In this document: positions 1 to 13,500 of the stretch, in pieces
Layout: each line of letters begins with the position of its first letter
How positions within the stretch are numbered: the stretch's first letter is position 1
From: Carex sylvatica
Lineage: Eukaryota > Streptophyta > Magnoliopsida > Poales > Cyperaceae
Direction of reading: 5' to 3'
NCBI GenBank assembly: GCA_964058845.1
Contig: CAXKVR010000175.1
Location: 1-48,870, forward strand
Length of the DNA: 48,870 nucleotides
Program-made: the position numbers and the translations under genes
Notes under the pieces: model-generated
What the model was told of the DNA's origin: nothing
What the model saw: the letters and a program-made list of their open reading frames with translations, nothing else
Database searches by the model: none

Positions 1-526
1 AACTTGGGTGCAATTCACCTTTTTTATGCACAAAATGTTGAGGAATTTTGCATTTAACCCAGACGAATGCCTTATTATAAATTACAACTAGTTTGTGTCT
101 GTACCTTATGCAACCCCTCATAGTTGCTGATTCGAATTCCATCCTTGCCTAGTTAGCACAAATAGCCATCTTTACTCTTGAGTTTTTGTATGCATAATTG
201 GGTAAACTGTTTCAGGGGTATCAATGAAAAAACAGTTGTAACTGAGGAGATACTTGCATGGATCAAATGCATGATTTAACATTTTTTGTTCTTTTTGATG
301 ATAATTTGGATTGTGATGATTTAAAGGTTTGACTTTAATTTGGTTGAACCAGCAAATAAACCAATTTTTTTTTTTAATATTTTTTTATTCAGGTAAAAAA
401 AAACCTAAATAATCTAATTTGGGTTTTCCAAATGTTGCTTTAACTGAACCATCTGAACAACAACACCGAACCCACATACCTCTATTTCCTAAATTGTAGA
501 ATCTTAGTTCATTTATTTCCATGCAG
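1..526 (+). other. Intron of the ALG9-type gene (window opens inside it)
   Basis: The first 526 bases carry no reading frame resembling the missing N-terminal part of the mannosyltransferase. They end in a normal acceptor (ttccatgcag) at 526. The exon that follows starts with one base completing a split codon, so at least one more coding exon lies upstream of the window. The sequence is AT-rich with T-runs around 366-390. Confidence 0.7.
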
Positions 527-3500
527 CTCAGAGTTTTCATTGAGATCCTACTTGTACATCTTTATCCATGCACTTGTGGCACGACCTGCTTCTCTGTTTT
601 ATTTCGAGGATAAGGTTTGAATAAAGTAGCATTTTATTTTATTTACATCTCTGTTTATATTAAATATTTGCAATTGGTAGGAGCTTTACATGGTTTTTAT
701 TTAAATCAGTAGCACCAACTTTGTGGCTAATATTTGTATACATCAAAATAAGGATCTATGATGCTTGAAATGTAATTTATTTTGATCCAAAATTGCCTCA
801 ATTATGGCTAAATCAGCAATGAAACAATGAACGTTCAAAGAAAATACAAACTGAAACCTAATCAAGGACAGCTGGCACTGTAAGCTGATTTGTATTATCA
901 TCATACAGACTGAAATAGGCTCTTCTTAGAAATTAAACAACAAGTGAGAACACTGACCACAATACAAGGTGTTTGTTTATTTATTTATTTGCAAATTGGA
1001 TAAAGTTTTTCTGTATTTGAAAGTATATCTAACATTAACATTTTTCATATCGCCAACCTACAACCAACCTCTGTTTCTTACTTTTGCAAATGACATTGAA
1101 ATTTTAAACCAAAGTACATGTGTAGTGTATAGAATCAAATTGATTCTTCAAATAAGAGAAAAACAAATGACATGTTTGCTAAAATGTTAGAACCTAACAA
1201 CCAAATCCTCTTAATTCTATTGGTGCATACTATAACTAAATTAAAGAATGAGAGCTCCTTTGGAAGAGTGTAAATTGGTAATGTTTGATACAAAGAACGT
1301 TTCTCATTATTGAATATAGTTGCGATTAGAAATCTTGGGCATTCTTAGAGATCATGTTTAATATTGGGCTTAGTTTGCAAAAGAACCCAAGTTGATTGGC
1401 TGCCCACCTGAGCTGGTTAAGCTTATTGTTGCTTAATTAATCAGACCCAAATCAGCTTTCTTGACCAGCGTATAGGTAGGGTGAGCGATCTATATGAAGC
1501 TAAGTTGTAACTATTAAGATTAATATGCCTCAGAAATGACCAAACTTGACAATTTAGCTACGTTGCTTGTTTGATCCGACCCAGCAAAATATGGATCAGG
1601 CTGAACCAGACAGTCTTTCTAAATATTATATGCCAGCCCCAGGCCTCAGCTGAACCAACATAACTAACCCATGGGTTCCCCTAAGCTAACTCATAATTTC
1701 TTCTAGGCACGTGTCTTCTTCTCAGTAAGACTCTTCCTCGGCATAATTTCAACTATTACAGAGACGGCTCTTGTGGTTGCTCTCTCTAGAAAATATGGAA
1801 AAAGACTTGGCTTGTATGCCTTGGCAATGCTCTGCCTAACCAGTGGCTGCTTCTTTGCGAGCACAAGTAAGGGACTTTTCTTTTACTGATTTCAACAAAA
1901 AAAAATTGCCACGTCTAGGTTGATGCTTCATTAAGTCTGGCATGAGTTTTTCTCTATTCTAGCTATTTTTGGACATAAACAAGTTTTACACTTAGAAATA
2001 GAACATCTAGGTTTAACATTATTAGTTCTAGGCTGACCTCTATTCTGAACAAGTTTTCCACATTTGCTCGTTATCTTATTTGCATCAAGTCGGATATGTT
2101 GTTGGAGAATTCATAAAAAAACCCTACCAGACTGAAGTTTTTAATTCATTTGTTATCATATGCTAAATGGTTGTGGTGTGCTTAACTGTAAGGCAATGAC
2201 AGAAGTCAACTTTACAAATTAGTTGAGGTCTTATTTATAATCAATAAGGCAATGTTGAACTCAAAAGCACCAGGAAAAATAAATTTATACCTTAACAAGA
2301 TTATTCTACAGGCATATGCTAGAATACAAATTATATTTATATATATTCTGCCTGGTGCATTTGTATCAGAGGTTCCACTATTTATGCATTTTCAGATAAG
2401 CAGACATCAATAGAACATGGTACAAAATCATACAAATGGTATATCAAACTAAGAACCTTGCAAAAATGGTATTATCCATGCAAAGTTCACACAAACATAC
2501 TGGGTGACATAAAAGCATTTGACAGTTTTGTTGATTTTAGCACAGCTAAGTTCCATCAAATTTTTGAAAAAGAAAGTTGCAGGCGATTAAAAAATTGTTA
2601 CTCTCTTTTTTAATAGGTTTTCTCCCTAGTAGCTTCTCCATGTATGCTGTTACGCTTTCCTCAGCACTCTTTCTTTTCGAGAAATATGCAGCTGCCGTTT
2701 CTGTGGCTGCTGCTGGTGTAATTCTCGGATGGCCTTTCTCAATCTTGGTAGTTCTTCCAGTTACTATTTTCTCCCTAATGAGAGGCCCATTTACAAAAGT
2801 TTTCTTCTCTGGGCTACTTACTTCCCTCACACTGCTTGTAAGTACTTTTTTGCTCTACTTTGTTGTATCTGTGCTGCTAAAGAAAGAAACAAATCTGCTG
2901 TTATTCCGATCCCAACCATTGATCTTCGTTTAGATTCACACATGAAAAACTATCTTCGTTGAGATTTGCACATGGAAAAATTTGAATGGTTGGGATTGGA
3001 ATAGCAGGTTCCTGTTATTCCTTTGGCATAACAGAAGATTTATTTCCTCTAAAGAACTGTTTTTCATCAACTAATCACACTACACATTCTGATCTGTTTG
3101 GACGTACAAACTTGTTTATACATAGAACTAATAATATATCTATGGCTTCATTTGCAAATTACACCTCATAGGTAAACATCAAGGTAAGTTAGCAGCCCCT
3201 GTAAAATGTTCATAGTTTTGGTACTTGTGTCAAAAGAAAGAGAATTTGTTTATGACAAATTTATTCCAACTGGAACCTGCTTCAGCAGAAGAAAAAGGGG
3301 TGCTTGTTGATGAGCAACAAGATCATCAACATTTGATGGGATTTGGATTTTCCAGTACATAACTATGTGGTATTATTACAAGTACAATAAGTTCTGTTTT
3401 TTGTATACTCCAATAAATACTTGGTTACACCAAAAAACCTTGGAAAAATAAATGTTATAGATTAAACAAGTAACAATCCCAATAAAACTCTTTATTAACT

Positions 3501-6500
3501 GGCCGAACTCATGAAAGAAACAGAAATAGGTGTTACTATACCAAAAGGGATATAATAACAGTACATGTTTTCTTGTACTGGCCTGCAAATGTTGCTAATA
3601 TATCTCAACTATCTTTGAAGAATACATGATCAGGCTCAATTATTATAATTTGAATTTAGGGTCTGTCGTTTTTTGCGGACTACCACAGCTATGGCAAGTG
3701 GACATTCTCAGTCTTCAATCTTCTCAAGTACAATGTACTTGGAGGTGGTGAAAGTCACCTTTATGGTACTGAGGGGTTCTTGTTCTATTTCAGAAATGGG
3801 TTTAACAACTTCAATTTTGCATTTGTTCTGGCACTGCTTTTTGTGGCAATTATCCCAATTTCAAGGAAAAAGTATGTGCCTGATTTAGCGATAGTCGTCT
3901 CACCAGTGTATATTTGGCTGGCTTTCATGTCCTTGCAAGCCCACAAAGAAGAAAGGTATTGTGTGAATGTTCATTGTTGTTCTTAATGGGTTCGTGGATG
4001 GTAGCTATTGGTCAACAAAGATAAACCTTAGATATTTGCCTCAAATAACTCTCAACTATGCAATGATGCCACTAGTTATTCAATTTAGTATCAATAGCCT
4101 TAAATATGGTTATTGAGCAGCTAGAAAGTTGTAAAGCCAGTTGACTACAAAAATGCCAGTTTATATTCTTTATAAGTAAACTCATGGTTGTCTTTCTACA
4201 TTCTGAGAAGACATTCAAATCAATTTATTTTTTTTGGCAAAATCTGAAATATGATATGTGTATGCCAGAAAATTGTAGGACCTTATAAAATATGTAATGT
4301 CCCCTTAATTTATTTGTTGTTTATCATTTAATTGATGATATTGATTACCTCGATCCGAGTCACAAGTCCCTGGCAAAAATATGCCAACACAAGTTACAAA
4401 GGAACAAGAAGAAATAATGAAGAAAGGCAATGATATTTTTTTCACTGGTTAACAATGCTCTTGAATACTGGATCACAATACCCATATGTGAAATAGATAT
4501 GTACTTCTTTTTTTTTTTTTCCTTTTTTGCTATCATGGGTTTTCTTCATAGACATCATAGAGAAAGATAACCATGAGTTTACTAATAAATCATGGAAATT
4601 AATATCATTTGCTTCTTATAAGAGTCTCGCACTAATAAATATGAAAATATTTGTCTGATAGCCTAAATGAAACATTCCAAAGGATATAGAAAAGATGCCT
4701 ATTTTTCTTATACTTCATCTCTCTTTGTTTCTCATGCAGATTTCTTTATCCAATTTACCCACTAATATGTGTTGCGGCTACTGCTGTGATCGACAGTTGT
4801 CCTGACATTTTTTATGACAAGTATTCCAATGAGCAGTCTATATTTTACAAAGTAAGCTTTATCCTGACTCTATATCTGTGTGTTATTTAACTTTTATTTT
4901 TCAAATTAAGATCGGTTCAACGTTATTCCCAAACAATGCATCATTTATTGTTGTTGCACATACTAACCAACTTTTTGCTTACTTTGAAATGACTCAAGGT
5001 GTCATTACTTTCGTGAAACAAAATTTTGACTAAGCTGATATTGCCATTTCTATATCAATACATCAACTAAACAGCTAAATTTCATATAATCTCTTTATAA
5101 CTAGTTGGACTTGGAGCCAGCATATGAATCACGCATGCTCTATTGTTCAATTGAACTTTGCCTTTTTTTTTTATAAAGGTTTTGGGGGTGGGGAATTGTC
5201 ACTAGAATCAGTGGGCAAAATTCTAAGTAGTGAAGGAATATGCATTTTTTCATCAATGCAGTGCTTGTGCAAATATGCCAAAATTATTGGTGTATACAGG
5301 TTTTCCAAGGTGGTTCATCAATGTTTGAACGATTCACAGAAAGTTTTACTAGGAGATCTGTTGGTTCTTATTTACGAAAGGGCAGGAATTACAACATCTT
5401 AGTTTCTTAAGGTTACTGTTGACTGACAACTATGTTTATAGGACTGCATTCACCCAAATTATTGTCATCATCATTTTTTTTTTCCTGAATGATTGGTTTT
5501 GGGTTGATTTCTAGTGCCAGAATCTTAAGAAAGAGGGATTGCAGCCACCCCAAAGTTTTTGGTGATTTATATTTGTTGAAAGTGATCTAAGTACTTGTAT
5601 AACTAATATAGGATTTTTGTGGGTATGTAAAACAGATAGCAAAAGGAGTCAGACCATTGATTTTGGGATTTATTTTATGTGCATCACATAGTCGTACCTT
5701 CTCCATTTTGAATGGGTACTCAGCTCCTCTAAAGATATACCAACATCTTGAGTATCATCATGATGAAGTGAGCCCAGGTAAGAATAAATCTAATTGATAT
5801 TCCAAAACCCAAGCAACCAGAATTCAAATGACACTGCAAGAAACCCCAGCAGAGAAATCTGTAGAAGCACTTGGTATATCATCCTCCTTTTGTAGAATTG
5901 TGTTGGTAAGGTTGTCCATCTTTATATTGGATTCCACTAAAGCCTTTAGTGGTACTATTTGCATTACTTTGTGCTGAAAGGTATACAAAACTATAGTGGA
6001 ACTGCACCCAAGATCAGTCTGGTAGTGCTTTTCCTCGAACTTCTATTAAATTAAGTGCCTACTTTATGATGTTTTCAGGCTCAGTGCTATGCATTGGAAG
6101 TGAGTGGCATCGGTATCCATCTTCCTTCTTTGTGCCAGCATATATTGAGCAAGTAAAATGGATAGATGATGGTTTTAATGGACTTCTTCCTTTCCCCTTT
6201 AATGAAACCCTAGGAGGGACCAAGGCAGCTCCCCATTATTTCAACAACAAGAACAAGGCATCCAAAGAGCAATTTGTAAATCTCTCTTGTATTCCTTATC
6301 AAGTTAACATGCTACTTGATTTTAGGAAGTGACAGTGCCAGATTCTGGTCTTGCTTAATAGTATAATTGGTGATAGCATGTGTTTATGCTCGGTTCTTGA
6401 AAATCTTAGACATATTTGCACAATGGAGGTCAATTATGGAAAAGTCACGTTTACTTTAGGATTAAGCATGCTGATATTGTCTTGTTGACAATTTGTGTAC

Positions 6501-7536
6501 CAGTACTGCACCTCACCGATTGGACTGCCTAAAATTGCAAATTCTTAGTATGTCATTTTTTGTTACATGAGTTGCATGTTGTTTTGTTAGGGAGTTTGAA
6601 AATTGCATATTTTTGTTACATTCAAGTTGGTTAGGATAAGTCATATCTCTTAAGTGTGTTTTGGTCTATTATATCTTTTATTTTATTTTATTTTAAATAA
6701 TAAATTTTCATTATGTTATATAGTCAAATTTGGTACTTATTTAGTAGTAATTACTTTGCTTTGATGGCAAATTATAGGATATAAGGTCCATACTATGGAG
6801 AGCCTATTGTCATGCTGGTTTGGGTAGCAAAAATTTGAGGAAAAGGCCGAGGAACCAAACTGTTCATTCTTTCTCTCTTCTTCAATCTCTCTCTGTTCTA
6901 ATATTCTGAGTGAAATCAATTTTGCAGTTTGGGGACATTGATGCATGTACGTTTTTCATAGAACTTGATTTGAAGCGCCCATATCCTGCACGTGGAACTG
7001 ACTTGTCTAAATGGGAGGTATGAAACTCAGATGTCCTCAAGATTTTGCTGTGTATAAATATATATTTTTTCCATTTACCAAAATAAACCCTAGAATCAAG
7101 GTCATATTTGTAATGATGTAAATACAAAGTTCGTCGGGTTAATTGAGGCCTCTATTATAATTTAACCAGTGTTAACATAGAAGTGTAGATATGATAGGGT
7201 GATTGTAATGGATCAACATTTAAACCGACTACTATCTTTGTCGGTACTGAATACTTGTTAACTTTTAATGAGGGGAACTGAAATTCACAAACAAAAAATA
7301 TACTGCATTGGCTCATGTGGAGCAAGGCCTTGTAATCTCGGCTTCATAATGACTTATTATCATCTTATTTGTCAAATATTTTTCAGACCCTGGCAGCTGT
7401 ACCGTACCTGGATAGAGAGCTCTCACCACCAATGTATCGGTCATTCTTCATCCCCTACAAATGGGCTGAGAATAATGTTTTTGGACTGTACAAGTTGCTC
7501 AAGCGAATTCCCGCTAGTAATGGAGCAACTTCTTAG
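527..7536 (+). CDS. ALG9: ALG9-type alpha-1,2-mannosyltransferase, 5' partial
   Basis: Exons read at 527-614, 1707-1866, 2617-2837, 3660-3955, 4740-4851, 5636-5777, 6079-6275, 6928-7017 and 7387-7536 (TAG). All junctions are GT-AG and in phase, giving 485 residues. Members of this family are about 570 residues, so roughly 85 N-terminal residues, including the first luminal loop with its acidic catalytic motif, lie off the window. Recognisable stretches include ALVVALSRKYGKRLG, LTSGCFFASTSFLPSSFSMY, YNVLGGGESHLYGTEG, NGFNNFNFAF and the conserved AHKEER followed by FLYPIYPL. Hydrophobic helices dominate the first two thirds; the C-terminal third is hydrophilic. Known for the family (GT22): an ER multispanning enzyme that uses dolichol-phosphate-mannose to add the seventh and ninth mannoses to the lipid-linked N-glycan precursor. 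ALG12 and the PIG-B/PIG-Z enzymes are more distant relatives; the HKEER context and GGGESHLYGTEG favour ALG9. Confidence 0.9.
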
Positions 7537-9363
7537 TAGAATAGTTATCTATTTTTCTCTTATTTTGACAATTCATCACTCTTGTATTATATCAAATTTG
7601 CAGGCCAATCATGTCCACTAAATTGACATAATCTATTAGGGTAGGAAGCAATATTTTTGTAGGGGCGTAGGTTGTAGTTGTGTTCTTTTATGACTAACTG
7701 AAACCTAACAATCTTATTTGTAGTTTGTGAGCATTTGATTGCTCTTATAGACATTGTTTTCATCTGCTTAATTTTGATTATTTTTTTTAAGGTGAAGTCA
7801 CTTCGAAGTTTGAAATTCTCGATTCTTCGCTTGTGATCTGTTTGTATGGAGTTTCTTTTTTGGCAAATAGATTTTAAGTTTCTGTACTGATTACTCGACT
7901 TGAGTAAACTGATTCTTGAAAGTTAGGTATGTCTATAGAACAAAACAAAGAGGATCATATCGTATCGTATCGTATGCAGTACCAATGCCTTTTTCACCGG
8001 ACTCAACCAAGCTCGCTCCTAGAAATTGTCTGAACTACTTGCAATCTCCTTTTTCTTCATGCCCCTCCACCCTGTAAAAAGCGCACATCATCAGCTGGTT
8101 TTCATATTGGTGCTTGGCTCACCGCCTCATCTAGTGTTGCCATTTCTTTGTGGTGTTACAAACTCATTCAGTTTTTTTCCTCCTATCTTAACCATTGATG
8201 GAAATTTATTTTAGTATGCTGTCACTCATTCCATGCTCCAGCCATCGTTCTAGTATAAATAGCATACATACGTGGTAGCAGTTCACAGCATCATCGTTAA
8301 ACTGTACGTGTCATGAACCGAGAAGTTCATAACTTTAAAGCATTACCTAAGCTACTCCCAATTGAAAAAAATTCAACAAAATTAAACAAAACTGAAGCAT
8401 TAGGAGATAATTTATAAAAGAACAATAAAGAAGAAACTTAAAAAAGGAACTGATTGATTTCATTCATCTATCCATCCTTGTTATCTTCTCGGATCAGGTG
8501 ACAACAACACATATTGACAATTAATGGATAAAAGCGCACAAATCATAGAAAGCAGAAAAACGAAAATGGAAATAGCTTAATCAGTAATGCGCTTTAACAT
8601 TTCTTGGTTTCCTAAATTAGGGGTATGATTTCTACCTTAGTTTAGTTGTCTCTTCAATCATTTTGTGCTATTTTCTGAATAGGAAAATCGGTTGCATTTA
8701 TGGTTTCATAGCTGTTGGAAAATTATATTCCATTATTGTTTGCCAGGACTTTATTTATTTTCTCAGGTTCAGAAATCTGAATCAGAGGTTGCTTTTCCCC
8801 GAGTTATCACCACAAGGCCCCTCTGACAGCATGGTACCAATTATTATATATAAAAAAAAGGAGGATTTAGAGGGCCAATTGTAATTCTGCTAATGATAGA
8901 TTAAGGTGCCACATTTTGTTCCTAGGTTCATTTCAACAAGGGAGCTGCAAATCACAACCCTTGTAAACCATGGGATTTTTTTTTTTTTTTGTGTGTGTCT
9001 AAGTGGCCCACAGGCATTTCCTTCATCAAAGCGTGTGTTACAATATTACAAGGCAGGGGTTGCTGTATGTATGCAAAAACCCATTTGAAATGAAAAACCC
9101 CATATATCCAATCAGATAGTGCAACATGTCCCGTAAAGCAGTGGCTCTCCCAGTACCCCGGAGTTCACCATAGCCTCCCAAACTATGGAAACTCCATTAA
9201 TATGTGATACTGGTATGGCTCAAAAAAAGAGCAAGTAATTTACAAACAAACTACTAAAAAACAACAAACATAAAAACACCTCGAGTACCGCATCAAAAGC
9301 CAAAAATACCCAAGAGACAATAATTTACCCAAAAATCCAAAAAAGCACCCAAGCTCACGACAG
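7537..9363. other. Spacer downstream of the ALG9-type gene
   Basis: AT-rich sequence without a supportable gene. The first few hundred bases are presumably the 3' untranslated region of the mannosyltransferase. A short run of a 5-bp motif (tatcg, about three copies) sits near 7957-7974, and a T-run followed by (gt)n near 8970-8997. Open frames here are short, lack splice or family support, and are probably chance. Confidence 0.5.
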
Positions 9364-9580
9364 TACCAATATCACCAGAGAGACGGTACCACCTGTACCA
9401 GTATCACTATAGAGCCAATGGAAACACATGGAACCACACCAATATCAATATACAGCCAGAATAACAAGACAAAAACCAGGAAACCAGTGCAACACCAAAC
9501 CATACCAGTATCACTAGAGAGCCAAAAAACAGGAATGCGAATGCAAATAAATCGTACCAGTAGCAGTAGATAGCCAAAAA
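9364..9580. repeat. Degenerate short repeat, about five units
   Basis: A motif close to taccagtatcactagagagc recurs starting near 9364, 9396, 9437, 9503 and 9555. Spacing is irregular (about 32, 41, 66 and 52 bp) and the units are diverged, as in an old minisatellite. An open minus-strand frame across it has hydrophobic, low-complexity content and looks like a by-product of the repeat. Confidence 0.5.
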
Positions 9581-10104
9581 AAACCCAATGCACTGTTGGG
9601 ATAGTTATGTGAGTTGTTGCAATATCAGAAATCAGTACAATCAATGGGTATGTATGCCCTTCACATATGAAATCATTTGTCCCATCTGCCCTTGCCAAAC
9701 CAAAACCATGGAAAATTAAAAAGTGGTTGCAAAGGAAGATGGATTTTCAGAAGGAGATGTGGGGCTTTAACATGCATAGTGTGGTCAGCTCCCTGCCATT
9801 CCTCTTCCAAAGATTGTTGTTTTAAGTTACAAACTATAGGCAGAACCAATTAAGGAAACAAAATCTTTTGGCACGTGCCTAACAGCCATAATCAATTTTC
9901 ACACTAAACCATTTGTCCAACGGCACACAACCCAAAAATGAAAAGGTAAAATAGTAAATAAACAGAACAAAATATACATCAGATTGTAGAAATTTATAAC
10001 GGAAGTTTTGTCTTTATACGGGAGAATATGTTAACATAAAACCAACAATTGAAGAATCTGCCGGATGCACCAATTTCTCGATTTCTTGAGTGCCGAAGCC
10101 ACCC
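9581..10104. other. Spacer between the degenerate repeat and the B3 gene
   Basis: No gene or clear repeat seen. The part nearest 10104 is expected to include the 3' untranslated region of the minus-strand B3 gene. Confidence 0.45.
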
Positions 10105-12442
10105 TCAATTTGCTTGAGCGACATGCACATGGAATGCAATTTGATGAGCAGAACTAACAAGCTCAAACATGCAGATGTCCCCTTCTCGCAGATTATTTTC
10201 TTGCACGAACTTCAACCACGAGCTTCCTTCAATTGATCGGTGGGTCTTCCTGAAGTAGTACCTAACAGGCCAGGTGTTTTCTTTCTCTGGCCGATGAAGC
10301 ACAAATGTTTGGTTTCGTTCAGGGAGATGCTTAGCAGAGAACTCTTTTGGTACAGCCTGTTTTGAAAATGGTACAGTGAAAAGAAATCTATGTTAGAGCT
10401 AATTTGCTATCTAAACAAATAATGTCAATTGCAATTCAGGATAATATAATGTCATTTCTAGGGGTATCTAGTCAGAGGTAAAGTGAGGCATCAAGTCATA
10501 AAATAAGAACCAAAAGTTAATGTACACCAAGGATGTCAACTCCAATAAACACATCAAGTCAAAGGAAGTTAAGGCGCTCTACAATTCTCAAGACATAATT
10601 TGATATAACTGGTACAATGCAGGGTGTTTTCTACAAATTTCAGCATTTTGATTAAATTCTGATACTTTTTAGGGTATGTTTTATAAGTTCATAAGTTTCT
10701 GTACTGTCCCAGAGCAATTCTGAATCATATAAGGGTATTTTCTGTTAAATTTCCAGCATTTTTTACTGCTCTGGATGAATTCTGGTAATGACAGGGTCTG
10801 TTATGCAAAATTTAACTCCTGAGTCTCTGACAAGGTTTAGGGACTGAACTGAGACAGGAATTTTTTTTTTTTAGAAAACAGTCCTTGGGCAGGGATCTTT
10901 TTGTAACAGGATATAGAAATTCACAAGAGGAATCCTTTTCTAATTAGAAATTCATCAAAATACTAAATTAAAAATGCAGAAAGCCTCTATTCAATTGAAA
11001 AGTCTGAAAATTTATGCGAGTTAGAGTTTAGGCAATGGTTTCCTTTTGAAGACCAATTTATTTTGTCATATGATAAGATTTATGAAATAAATTATGAACT
11101 TACCGCGCAAGATTTTTTGGTGAGACAGGATTTTTGCAGAACATGTAAAAACAACGGATTCCCAGTTTCAATTTCCAGTGCCAAACAGTTAGCTCTTGTC
11201 TTTTGTTCGGCACTCATGGCTCGCCAGTTTTGTGGGGCATAGGCATAGCCGACAGGCACGTCACAATCTATAGTTTTGTAGTTTCAAACATTAGTATTCA
11301 AAGCACTACAGAGATTCAAAATTGGTGAAAATATTTCAAAATAGACAAACTATACTAAATTTTTTAAAATGGAAAGAGAATGGAAAAGATCTTACTCGAA
11401 TGTTTCTGAGTCTTCATTTCACTCGGGTCATCATTTTTCAGCAATCCCATTTTTCTCCTAAGGAGAGCTTGATGCTCCATCACCAGTATAGCAGTCTTGC
11501 GTGCCTCTTCTAATGTTTCTTCTTCAACCTCGCTTTCATCAAATTCATCTTCCTCACACACTTCTTTTTCTTCTTGGAAAAGTAAACGCTGGCTGTCAAA
11601 TTTAAGCCTCTTCTTCACAGGAAGGGAACTCTGATTTTGGCATGGTGACCGCTTTCTTGGACGAGGATTGGACCTACTCTTCTCGGTACTTATATTATAT
11701 CCCCTTGTCACTCTTTTGATCTGGGAAGAAGATTGCATCATGCTGTCTTCTTCAATAAAAACGGCATTTGCTCCTCCTTCTAAACTACTGCTCTTCTCGT
11801 GCCCAAATGGGTTTAATACCCGCACTTCAAATGTGGATCCGCTCATCAATTTGAAAAGCAAAAGATCATTCTGTGAGATGTTATTAGAACTAGCAAAATT
11901 ACTCCAGCCGGGCTGAAGAACAAGTTTGTTGCCCGACCTGATAAGCCCAACGTGCCATATATCACCACTTGGACATTTGAACTCGAGATTCTCACCAACT
12001 AAATCATTGAAGCGCTTCGTGACTTTCTCTGGCAAACACTGTACAGTATGTAAAGTAGAAATGAGAATAATCTTGAGGAAGCAATGAGAATAACAAGAAT
12101 TTCATGAGTTTCAATTTGTTGAGAAACCCTAGAAATTTGTAAAGCTAGAAAATAACGTCTATACAATTTTTGTAATGTCCAAGTAATTAAAACATTGTTT
12201 TATAGGTTACAAGACAAAAGGAAGCTTTTGGCAAGAAAAGTACGAGTTAGAGAACAAAAAGAAGTATGTACGTAAATTTTAATATGAAAAAGGAGAAAAC
12301 GGATATATAAGAAGCAATGAGATGAAAGAATTGACATGACGGTGCAAGTTTATAGTAAAATTTGACATTAACCGAAGAAGATGAAGAAAGAACATACCAC
12401 GCTGTGCATGTAAAAACCCGTCATCTCTTTCCGGAAATCCAT
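10105..12442 (-). CDS. B3 domain transcription factor with two B3 domains (REM-like)
   Basis: Four exons on the minus strand: 12442-12398 (ATG), 12038-11396, 11267-11104 and 10356-10105 (stop). All junctions are GT-AG and in frame, giving 367 residues. Domain 1 (about residues 9-99) contains FKCPSGDIWHVGL, LQPGWSNFASSNNISQNDLL and LLFKLMSGSTFEVRV, the usual strands and helix of a B3 fold. Domain 2 (about 265-367) contains FSAKHLPERNQTFVLHRPE, GSSWLKFVQENNLREGDICM and FELV, and ends four residues after the last strand. Between them lie basic clusters that could be nuclear signals (RPRKRS near 141, VKKRLK near 156) and an acidic stretch (about 171-194). B3 domains bind DNA in the nucleus; the two-domain arrangement without other modules fits the REM group. 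Target genes cannot be read from sequence. The first exon encodes only 15 residues, but its ATG and donor fit and it supplies the start of domain 1. Confidence 0.85.
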
Positions 12443-12517
12443 TTTTGAGAAATATGTCTGACTACAGGTGAAGATATGAAAAGAGATGAAAGGAGATGAA
12501 AGTATTGGAAGTAAGCT

Positions 12518-12526
12518 CTATTTAAG
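12518..12526 (-). promoter_or_regulatory. Possible TATA box of the B3 gene
   Basis: The minus strand reads CTTAAATAG about 76 bases upstream of the B3 gene's ATG at 12442. Between it and the ATG the sense strand is pyrimidine-rich (repeated CTTTCATCTC), a common plant leader composition. Position and composition fit a core promoter; no transcript data support it. Confidence 0.4.
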
Positions 12527-12542
12527 ATATCTACCGGCCTCT

Positions 12543-12773
12543 AAATTTGGAAATAGATGAAATATAGAAAGCTCGCATTAAACAAAGTTAAATTTGGAAA
12601 TAGATGAAATATAGAAAGCTCGTATTAAACAAAGTTAAATTTGGAAATAGATGAAATATAGAAAGCTCGTATTAAACAAAGTTAAATTTGGAAATAGATG
12701 AAATATAGAAAGCTCGTATTAAACAAAGTTAAATTTGGAAATAGATGAAATATAGAAAGCTCGTATTAAACAA
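12543..12773. repeat. 47-bp tandem array, 4.9 copies, abutting the B3 core promoter
   Basis: Copies start at 12543, 12590, 12637, 12684 and 12731; the last is cut short at 43 bases. The unit begins aaatttggaaatagatgaaa. Copies are identical by eye except for one C/T difference in the first (gctcgc versus gctcgt). The array ends 17 bases upstream of the possible TATA box of the minus-strand B3 gene. Each unit carries a TATATTT-like motif on the gene's sense strand. Confidence 0.95.
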
Positions 12774-13492
12774 TTAATAGCTTTGGAGCGCTGAAATTTT
12801 GGAAAGCTGTACTCCAATAAGGCAATAACATTATACCGTTCTGCAATATTTAGCCGAATAAAATGAACTTTTATAGGCAACACAAAATGGGTGATAATAA
12901 AAGAAGGGATGCGGCGCTAATTCCATTTTTAACTAAGTTGATCTGCACTGCATGAATATTAAAACAACACGCATGAATCATAAAGCGAATCGGACGGCAA
13001 CGTGCCCTTCTTTCTTTTGTATAACTTGTAATGAGAATGGTGATTAAGATGCTTGATGAACCAGATTGAGCTTGGTTTGTTTACTTTGTTGACATGCAGA
13101 GAATAAGGTGAGGCCCATCCACCCGGCCCGAGAACGAAAAAATAACGGGCCTTGAGCCCTGGCTTTCTCTATTAGGGAGGGCAAAATCAAATCTCTACGT
13201 GGGCCGTATGAATCTCAAGCCAGCGCCAATCCCTTCCCATCACCTATTTAATAATTTGTAAGCTTTGGGTTATGTTTGATTGAGGTCTAACCATAAGAAT
13301 AAGAGAGTTTTAAGCTTCATTTTTAGGTAGTTTAAGTTTACTTAGTCTGGGGAGTTCCATTTTTTTTTGTTTCTCCCCTCTTTCCACATCTGTATATTTC
13401 TAATTTTGTATATTTTGGAAATGCACCAAAATATGAAAAAAATGAGTATTTACTGTCAACCTCCATTTTGGAAATGTACCAAATTGGTGGAT
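12774..13492. other. Spacer upstream of the B3 gene
   Basis: No gene seen. It holds the presumed distal promoter of the minus-strand B3 gene. Near its right end are several copies of a short attttggaaa motif that continue on the other side of the hAT-like insertion, so they belong to the pre-insertion sequence. Confidence 0.5.
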
Positions 13493-13500
13493 GGTATTGC

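Noticed and set aside
2986..3171. 61-codon open frame inside the mannosyltransferase intron
   Set aside because: It lies wholly within an intron whose flanking exons join perfectly, and it resembles nothing in the family.
9372..9698. 108-codon minus-strand open frame
   Set aside because: It is hydrophobic, low in complexity, produced by the degenerate repeat beneath it, and has no domain or splice context.
12543..12773. CRISPR-like array
   Set aside because: The 47-bp units are directly contiguous with no variable spacers, and the genome is a plant's; it is a minisatellite.
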